A stretch of DNA of 64,000 nt from Lates calcarifer. Its lineage: Eukaryota > Chordata > Actinopteri > Centropomidae. Both the position numbers and the translations under genes were made by a program. Below the pieces are notes generated by a model that was given only the letters and a program-made list of their open reading frames with translations, searched no databases and was not told the DNA's origin. The stretch's first letter is position 1. Every line of letters begins with the position of its first letter. Below, piece by piece: positions 56,655 through 64,000 of the stretch. The DNA lies in NCBI RefSeq assembly GCF_001640805.2, contig NC_066836.1:1263798-1327797 (forward strand), given 5' to 3'.

Positions 56655-57914
56655 ATAAGGACGTAGTGAAGCCCGTGGTGAGCGTGTACCCAGCAGCATC
56701 CAGAGCCCACCTGGAGGGGAAGACCTCCCTGCTGTGTCTGGCCTCAGGCATGTTTCCTCCTCTGGTCCAGTTCTCCTGGAAAAGACCGAAGGAGGATGGT
56801 AATCTGGTGGACGTGCCCTCTGCTGAGGGAGAGCAGCTGGAGCTCAGAGAGTCAGGACGCACCACCTCCATCTTGCTGGTTGACCGAGATGCTTTCGACA
56901 CGAATAAATACCACTGCTCTGTCAAGCACGAGACAGGCACAGTGGAGGCCCAAATACAACGAGGTAATGAAGGCTTGGTGACTGTGTTGAGCAGTGATTC
57001 AGCTTCATGTGGAGACGCTGTCAAAGAGAGCAGAGGAGCAGAGGACTGACATTTCTCACTGCAACTCCAAACATTTGACTCCTTTTCTGTTTCAGAGGTT
57101 CCAGCTCCAGCAGCCTCCTGTCCTCCAGAGAGAGAGCCAACAGAGCAGCCAGCTCCACAGCAAGCTGACTGTAAGATCACCTGCTGCCTCTCTGCATGGA
57201 CAGCTCCAATGTTGTGCTGCAGTTAGGGCTGCATATCAGTCTGTTCACTTTCTGCTCATCATTGAAGGATTTCAACATACACTCCCTGATTCTGTTAGAG
57301 TGTCCAACAGCACAACAAATCCCAATCACACAGCTTTCACTTCACCGTTCTGACTAATAACACCTGTTGGGGACTCTGTACTAAATGTGGGGCTTTGAGG
57401 GAGCTGATCAAAACTTTAGGGACTATATCTTAAAGCTCCACTAATGAATATTTCTATATGAAGAATGAATCTAATGACTCTGTGTCAGGTCAAAGGTCAG
57501 AGATGAGTATTTTTAGCTTGTTGTGGAGTTCTTCTGCCCCCAAGTGGCCACAAAAAGAATATCAGTGAATCCAACTTCAAAGTCATTATAACCTGTGTCT
57601 CTTTATATTTGGACTTTCCATTTGATCCTGGAGTGATTGGAATTGTCATAAACACTTGACAGTAGAAGGTAATGAAGGTTTGGTGACTGTGTTGAGCAGT
57701 GATTCAGCTTCATGTGGAGACGCTGTCAAAGAGAGCAGAGGAGCAGAGGACTGACTGATTTCTTTTTGAATCCTTTTCTGTTGCAGTGGTTCCCCTGGAT
57801 CCTCTCCAGCCTCAGTGCAGGGTGAAGCTGCTCTGTCTGCTCTACACAGTGCTGATAGTGAAGAGTCTGGTGTACGGCTGTGGACTCTCTCTGCTCACCA
57901 TGCTCAGAAACTAG
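56655..57914 (+). CDS. TRGC: T-cell receptor gamma constant gene, cluster E (three exons)
   Basis: Exons are 56655-56963 (309 nt), 57096-57170 (75 nt) and 57787-57914 (128 nt), phase 1; about 170 residues, the longest here. The C1 domain starts DKDVVKPVVSVYPAAS and has the full-length loop (KEDGNLVDVPSAEGEQLE), like A, C and F, but VDRDAFDTNKYHCSVKHE, like B and D. It is therefore a mosaic. Exon 2 is the Cys-bearing connecting peptide and exon 3 the Lys-bearing helix. AATAAA at 58244-58249. There is no V-gamma between TRGC-D and this gene, only the IGHV. Confidence 0.94.
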
Positions 57915-60637
57915 GGACCGTCCACCAACTGCACACATGCTGACTGACTCACTTCTTCTGCTCACCTTTTCTCTCCATCTAATCTCATCACTTCATCTTA
58001 TTTGCATTTGTATGTTTGCAGTTACTCAGTGTGAGTTCTGTATTTGAGTGTCATTTTGATGCTCTATTTTACAGTATTTACATGTTTAATTCTGACTTGT
58101 GAAATAATAGAAATTTGAATTTGAATCATCAGCTGTTTGGTAGATGTGTTTTCATTCATAGTATTTTCCCCTTAGGTTGTTTGTTTTCAATACAAATTGA
58201 TGAGATAGAGTTTATTGTCAAATGTATTCGGTGTACAATTCTCAATAAACTACACAGAATTGAATTGTTTTGTAATCATTGTGTGTTGTATTGATTTTAG
58301 GATAACAATGTAAATGAAGAATACGTAAGCGTGGGTGTACCACCAGGTTCAGTGCTGGGTCTCTTGATCATTTATGTTGTATATTAATCATGTTTTAAAA
58401 CTGTGTTAGTGTGAATGTAAAACTCTACGCTGATGACACTATTGTTTACACACATGAACAACCAGCAGATGGAGATGATCTGAAACTACGTTTGTTATAA
58501 CAATGATCACACAGCAGCTTGATCAGTCGGGGCTGAAATTTAAATAAATGATGGGTGCATTTATTTTCTGACTCCTCTGACAACAGGTTTTGTTGTTTTT
58601 ATCAACTGTAACCTACTGAAATAATGAGAGCTGAGGTGAACCAACATGGACGCTCTAGCTCTGCTTTGAGAAGAGAACAACAACATGACTTGTTTGTCTC
58701 AGTGGTTTGTGTTTCTGTCTCTGGATGGTTGTAATCATTGTGTTATTAAAGTGAAAAGCCACAGCTAACGGTGTGGAGGCTGCAGAGCAGAAACCCACAC
58801 AGCCCGTCTGCTGCAGGAAAGGAAGTGTTGATTCGCTGTCAACAGTTTTTTATGAGTCCTAATAACCACTGAGAACAGATTAATATCTGCTGCTGTACAC
58901 ACTCATCACCCCCCCTCCCTCTCTGTGGTTTGTCTCTTAGTGAGCCTTTTTTCCACTGAGCCCTCCACCCACACAGAGTTAAACACAAAGCCCACCCACC
59001 TGGAGGTCTCGTCTTTGGGAATTTTTTCTTATTTATTTTATTTTTTTTTTGCCAAGTGCAAACAAGTCAGTAACCTCCAACATGAGACATCTAACACCTT
59101 TCTTGTTAACATCTGATTATTCAAATACTTTTGTTACATGTTCATTATATAAAACAGCAAACAAACAAGAGAAAGAAAGGTTCCCAGATCTTAACAACCT
59201 TGATGGTTGAACAAAGAAGAATGTAGCAGCTTTGTTTATGGTGTAATTATTTTCAGTAAATTATTGCTGCTGCATAATGATGACATCCTCAGAATTATCT
59301 CAGCTTCCCTTTTCATTACAGTCAACCTAACAAACATAATGTCCAAGGGGAAATGAGAAATTCAATTAGATTTTTTTAATGAATTCCTCAGTTTTTATTT
59401 TGTGTTGGCTAAAAAATTATTGAGGAAATGTAAAAAAAAATGTGATCACCATTCAGAATATTAAAGCATATATATTTTAAGTATATTTATCTATTATATA
59501 TTTATTACAGTAAAGTACAGTAATTTAATCACTATAAATACTTTGTAAAGTTACTGTGCAGATAGATTTTTACATTTCTCAAGAAAATGATGATGAATGT
59601 AGGTGAGAATTTCAATTTAGAAGTTAGAAGTTTTAAATTAATATCCAGAATATATCCAGTTTGTCTTACCTAAAAAAGAATAGTCCCATGTTGAATGTTT
59701 TTATTACATTTATTAAAACTGGGCACTGTATACATGAATAACACAGTATTATTGTATGTACCAGTGCTATGACTAATGAATGAAAAAATGAGAGAAAGTA
59801 TCTTTATTTTTTAAACAGATTTTACTACATGTGCTTAATAGTCACTAAAAATATCACAATAAAAAATGTCAGGATAAAAAAACAGCCATTTGAGTTAATA
59901 ACATAAAGGAAAATTGAGAGAAATGTTTAGTAAAATAAGCATCATGTAAAAAAAAAACAAAAAAACTAAGAGCTGAGTGAGTTCTGAATCACTCTAATCT
60001 CCTGATCAAATGTCCTGTTTTTAATTAAGCTATAATTATAAAACTTATAAAAGTTTGATATTTATATTAACACTTGTTAAAAACTACATTTGCTATCTAT
60101 GGATAATGAGATAATTGATTATTATTTTGAAAATTGATTGAAGAATGAGGCTGGTGTTATTCTTTTTAGTTTGTATCAGCAAAATCATTCATGGTCTACT
60201 CTGAACAAGTTCAGTCTGTTTATCAGAACCTGAGTCATCTTATTCCTCTGTGTCACAGAGATGAAAACTATTTAAAAAACGCATCAATGAGCCTCACTGT
60301 TGCATTGTGGGTAGACGGTAGATGACACCAAACATGCTCATGGGCCAGTTTCAGTGTTTATTGTGCTCACCACTGAAAGAAATAAACTACAATTAATCAC
60401 GTTCATCATTTTGATTTTAAAATGTAAAATTCCACTTGCACAAATGTATGTCACTACTTTTACATGACACAGGAGCTCAGGCTTTAGCTACACAGACAGC
60501 ACTTGTCAGGATACATTCATGGTTTGGTTATCTTAAAAGAAGAAGGCAATTGAGTTTTAATGAGCATCTTACATTCGGCAGCGCAGGAGTTTTTCTTTAA
60601 CAAGCATCAGTGAGAAGTTAAAGCTGCTGGAGGACGG
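57915..60637. other. Convergent 3' flanks of TRGC-E and TRGC-F
   Basis: 57915-59020 matches the 3' flanks of B and D, including the LINE relic with YADD at 58426-58437. 59021-60300 is AT-rich with nothing recognised. TTTATT at 60357-60362 is a plausible poly(A) signal for TRGC-F, about 276 nt past its stop. Confidence 0.5.
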
Positions 60638-61246
60638 TCAGTCGTCATATGTGTGGTTGGTGGACGGTGCCTTGTTTCTGACGATCCTGATCAGAGAGAG
60701 TCCACAGCAGTACACCAGACTCTTCATTATCAGCACTGCGTAGAGCAGACAGAGCAACTTCTCTCTGTACCAGGTCACCAGGACTGGACCTGGTGGTGGA
60801 GGAGGAGGAGCAGTAACCTCTGAAACAGAAAAGGATTCAAAAAGAAATCAGTCAGTCCTCTGCTCCTCTGCTCTCTTTGACAGCGTCTCCACATGAAGCT
60901 GAATCACTGCTCAACACAGTCACCAAACCTTCATTACCTTGTAGTGTTTGGGCCTCCACTGTGCCCGTCTCGTGCTTGACAGAGCAGTGGTATTTATATG
61001 TGTAGAAAGCATCTCGGTCGACCAGCAAGATGGAGGCAGTGCGTCCCGACTCTCTGAGCTCCAGCTGCTCTCCCTCAGCAGAGGGCAGCTCCTCCAGAGA
61101 ACCATCCTCCTTCGGTCTTTTCCAGGAGAACTGGACCAGAGGAGGAAACATGCCTGAGGCCAGACACAGCAGGGAGGTCTTCCCCTCCAGGTGGGCTCTG
61201 GATGCTGCTGGGTACACGCTCACCACGGGCTTCACTACGTCCTCAT
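60638..61246 (-). CDS. TRGC: T-cell receptor gamma constant gene, cluster F (two exons, distinct terminal exon)
   Basis: Exons are 60938-61246 (309 nt) and 60638-60819 (182 nt) with a 118-nt intron; about 163 residues. The C1 domain is of the long-loop type, with YTYKYHCSVKHETGTVEAQT. The terminal exon is unlike the others: a connecting peptide EVTAPPPPPPGPVLVTWYRE, the helix LLCLLYAVLIMKSLVYCC with the conserved Lys, and a longer cytoplasmic tail RIVRNKAPSTNHTYDD. There is no Cys between the C1 domain and the membrane, so an interchain disulfide at the usual place is not possible. The start of this exon is homologous to exon 2 of B, D and E. Confidence 0.92.
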
Positions 61247-61477
61247 CTGAAGTTTGACAACAGCAACAAGCAGCACACACACACATTCACACAGTCAACA
61301 GCAGTTTCCAGCACTGCACTGCATTCAGTCTGATCCTGGAAACTACATGGACTCTGATCACTAAACTACTCATCAATACAGCACAAAGTTCACCACATAT
61401 ACTGGATTCACCTTCACATAGAAACATTCTCTGCTATATATCATGCTTATATATTATGGATATCATCAGAGAAAAGT

Positions 61478-61515
<38 letters not shown>

Positions 61516-62565
61516 TATACATGTATATATGCATATAAAACATATTCATATAACACTTTACTACATAATTCCATATTCAAAGAAAATATACATTAATAAT
61601 AAGATATACAATATCCACCAACAATAAACAGACATTCTAATTTTCATGGCATAGTGTATATCATGATCAGAATATTGCATGCGTGTGTATGTGTGTACAT
61701 GAAAATCAAAACCATATATTTATCGATAAACTATACAATCTCATACAAGAAATATTTTCCATTTCAAAAATGTTAATATTTTATTTAAATTTATAATTTT
61801 AATATATTGCAATATTTTGTTCACCATTAAAGCTTATCACATGTGTGATCATTCATCATTTATATATGATTTTCTCATCTTTTACCCAACAAAACTTTAT
61901 AAACATTATTATAAAGATATGTTATAATAATATCTTTGCTTTTTGTTGTTGTGTGTTTCATAAAATCCTAATGGCATGAACAGTGACTGACCTTTACGAT
62001 TAGGTAAATATTGTTATTATAGTTTTTACAGAAATAATATCTAACTATACTGTACATAAATATGTATATTTTTTGTATTAAATAATAAAATATTTGGAAT
62101 CATATAATAGTACACACAGATATATATAAAATGTTTCATGATTTTGATTATTACTTTCTAAAATATATTTAGTATCCAAAAAATATTTGCCACCATATAT
62201 CAATTAAAATATATTCACTATACTTATAATTACGTGTGGAAATAATGTAGCACATGGATAAATAACATTAAAGACAATAGAAATGATGCAGATTTACAGA
62301 CATATTTGTAAGGAGAGGTTGATAAAATCACCTCTTGACTCACTGATGGAGTCTGAAGGTTTATTAAACTGCAGGTGTTAATAAAACAGCAAATGGAGCA
62401 AATATATCACTGATAGGATCCTCTCATTACTTCTACCATTTTAACATTTTGTGCTGCACAAGAAAAGACAGACGATTAATACCAACATAAAACTTAAAGC
62501 ATGAGTTAACAAACTTAAAAACTTGATCAACAAACAACTGAAACATAATAAATGTTTATTCTTAC
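61247..62565 (-). other. J-C intron of cluster F
   Basis: AT-rich with a (GT)n tract at about 61474-61511. Apart from the 230 bp next to exon 1 it does not clearly align with the other J-C introns. No exon is seen. Confidence 0.5.
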
Positions 62566-62629
62566 CTGTTACATACAGTTTAGTTCCAGAGCCGAGGATT
62601 AAGTAGTTGTTGGAATCACTTGATCCTCC
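62566..62629 (-). CDS. TRGJ: TCR gamma joining segment, cluster F (L-G-S-G variant)
   Basis: A 64-nt J, the longest here, encoding GGSSDSNNYLIL then GSGTKLYVT, with donor CAG|GTAAGA. The phenylalanine of the F-G-X-G motif is replaced by Leu (CTC), which may weaken folding of the joined domain. The frame is otherwise intact. Confidence 0.9.
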
Positions 62630-62657
62630 CACAGTGAGAGAGACTGATACAAAAACC
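62630..62657 (-). promoter_or_regulatory. 12-RSS of J-F
   Basis: Heptamer CACAGTG (62630-62636), 12-nt spacer, nonamer ACAAAAACC (62649-62657). Only about 95 bp of the conserved J 5' block remain beyond it (to about 62750). Confidence 0.92.
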
Positions 62658-62915
62658 TGTCTGCTGTTGAATGTGTCAGCTGAGGTGAACGAGTCCAAAT
62701 GATGAAGCAGTATCATATTTCAGCTCCATGATGTGTTTCTCTAATGTTCACATGCAGATTACAGTATATATAAAGATTACATTGAGTATTTTGTGTGTGT
62801 ATTTCAACCATTTACCATTGTCATTGTCTGAGATGGAGGTGAAATATGTGAACCTGGGCTGTGGTTTACTGCTCTCTTCCTGTCACAAACACTGTTTGAC
62901 ATCTGTTCATCTGTT

Positions 62916-62953
62916 GGTTTTTGTTCAGGCTGCACCCATCATTTCTCACTGTG
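62916..62953 (-). promoter_or_regulatory. 23-type RSS of V-F
   Basis: Heptamer CACAGTG (62947-62953), 22-nt spacer, nonamer ACAAAAACC (62916-62924). Intact although the V is broken, and only about 260 bp from the J-F RSS. Confidence 0.92.
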
Positions 62954-63186
62954 GGCAGCATTTTTCCAGCAGGCACAGAGGTAGTTGGCTGAATGAGAGA
63001 ATTTAATTTTTGTCACCACCAGCTCACATTCGTACTTTTTCCTTAAAGCTGAGAAATCATTTTTCTGAGGATGACCATAGAGTGAGTAAATCTTCCCATC
63101 AGTCAGATCAATACGCAGAATCACTCTGAGTGGGTCTGTTTCTGTCTTCTGGTACCAATAAACCTGCTTTTTATCACACTGCTCAG
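62954..63186 (-). pseudogene. TRGV: TCR gamma V pseudogene, 5' part deleted
   Basis: The minus-strand frame retains CDR1 to CDR3: EQCDKKQVYWYQK, ILRIDLTDGKIYSLYGHPQK, NDFSALRKKYECELVV and SANYLCACWKNAA. Upstream of EQC the sequence jumps at about 63187 directly into the V 5' flank ('ctcctcactcctcccatcagcccctgc'; compare 8061-8088), so leader, leader intron and FR1 with the first canonical Cys are gone. The sequence is more diverged than the other V genes (LCAC instead of YYCSC). It can still be cut by RAG but cannot give a normal V domain. Confidence 0.88.
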
Positions 63187-64000
63187 TTCAGCTCCTCACT
63201 CCTCCCATCAGCCCCTGCAGTGGACAAATATAGATAAATAGCCTTTCCTGCTGTTTTTCCATGTATGTATAAAAGTGTGTCATCAGCGTAGAGTTGTATA
63301 TTCATGCTGTGACACTGTTGTAGACTGATCAAAGGTTAATTAACACACACTCACAGAAAGTGACATATTATCTTGAACAGTTTCAGGCTAAATGGGGAAA
63401 AAATCACACATGTAGAAATGAAGAAAAAAATTATTTGGCTCATCTACTATTAATCTTTGTAAACCTCACATTACATATTAACTCTGCTTTGTTAGTAGTT
63501 TGTTTTTCAACCTACTTTTAGAAAGTAATACCATTTCTCTCTCCCTTCGTTCGATCTAACACCTCTGTTTGAATTTAGTCATAGCTGCTGAACAGCCTGC
63601 GGTACCAGTGGAATAAAACAAAAACTAACATTAGATATTCATTCCTCTGAGGGACTTTAAAGTTCTGTTTGCTGATATATGTATTAATCCTTTTGAGTAT
63701 TTGTATGTGTACAGACTGCTTTGTGTATGAAACAACTAAATTAGAAGTTCATCAGTAACAAATCAAGAACTAGAGTATCCATTGTTGAGGCCACATTTTT
63801 TGTGCAGTCCTTCTTGTTTGCAGACTTTTCGTTTTATAAAATAAATGACTAGATAAATAAAAAGTATGAAACTGGAGTGAGATCAGGTTCATGAGGAATA
63901 CATTTCTGCAGAAGATGATGGCACCTAAAAGCCCAAAGACACAATAGAAGTTCAGCATCATTATAATGAACCTATGAGTATTTGGAGAATATTAAGTTTA
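63187..64000. other. V-F 5' flank and end of window
   Basis: 63187-63340 is the V 5' block and LINE relic (TACGCTGATGAC on the minus strand, 63279-63290), as upstream of V-B2. 63341-64000 is AT-rich with no recognised gene. Confidence 0.45.

Overview
The window is vertebrate germline DNA, most likely from a percomorph teleost fish. It is a T-cell receptor gamma (TRG) locus, not ordinary single-copy genes. The evidence is fish-type V-gamma exons with 23-type recombination signals (RSS), J segments of F-G-S-G-T-K-L type with 12-RSS, and constant genes with one Ig C1 domain, a connecting peptide and a transmembrane exon carrying a central lysine. The surrounding introns are AT-rich and full of fish-type LINE, Tc1 and MITE relics. 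I call the six constant clusters A to F; these labels are mine.

Layout. 1-625: 5' part of a LINE, minus strand. Cluster A (minus): TRGC 1561-2115, J 3911-3966, V 7489-7946. Cluster B (plus): V1 9015-9463, V2 10441-10901, V3 12102-12547, J 15527-15567, C 17522-18754. A and B are inverted copies of each other with the V genes in the middle and the C genes facing outward. About 20 kb further on the pair is repeated. Cluster C (minus): C 21337-21891, J 24287-24327, V 27534-27991. Cluster D (plus): V1 29069-29520, V2 32523-32968, J 36758-36806, C 38623-39856. After D the homology stops at a perfect hairpin (41260-41298), followed by an immunoglobulin heavy-chain V segment (IGHV, 41730-42086, plus) with a canonical 23-RSS and no leader intron. 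From 42.2 to 54.5 kb lie retrotransposon and DNA-transposon debris, including remnants of a lost minus-strand TRG cluster. Cluster E (plus; J 55120-55159, C 56655-57914) has no V-gamma of its own upstream. Cluster F (minus; C 60638-61246, J 62566-62629) is fed by a V pseudogene (62954-63186) whose leader and FR1 are deleted.

How it works. V-gamma and J-gamma segments are joined by RAG at 23/12 RSS pairs. The J splices to C exon 1, and the chain pairs with TCR delta and CD3 through its lysine-bearing transmembrane helix. Because clusters alternate in orientation, joins inside a cluster are deletional, while joins between A and B or C and D would be inversional. The constant genes fall into three classes by connecting peptide: A and C (no exon 2), B, D and E (exon 2 with a cysteine), and F (one proline-rich terminal exon with no cysteine before the membrane).

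The most notable observation is the IGHV at 41.7 kb. It is the nearest intact V segment upstream of, and in the same orientation as, the V-less J-E/C-E cluster, and its RSS obeys the 12/23 rule with J-E. A heavy-chain-V/gamma-constant receptor is therefore possible. Other notable points are a germline-encoded extra cysteine pair in CDR1 and CDR3 of every V-gamma, paired divergent CTCF-like motifs between the head-to-head V genes, and a traceable origin of C exon 2 by intron/terminal-exon duplication.
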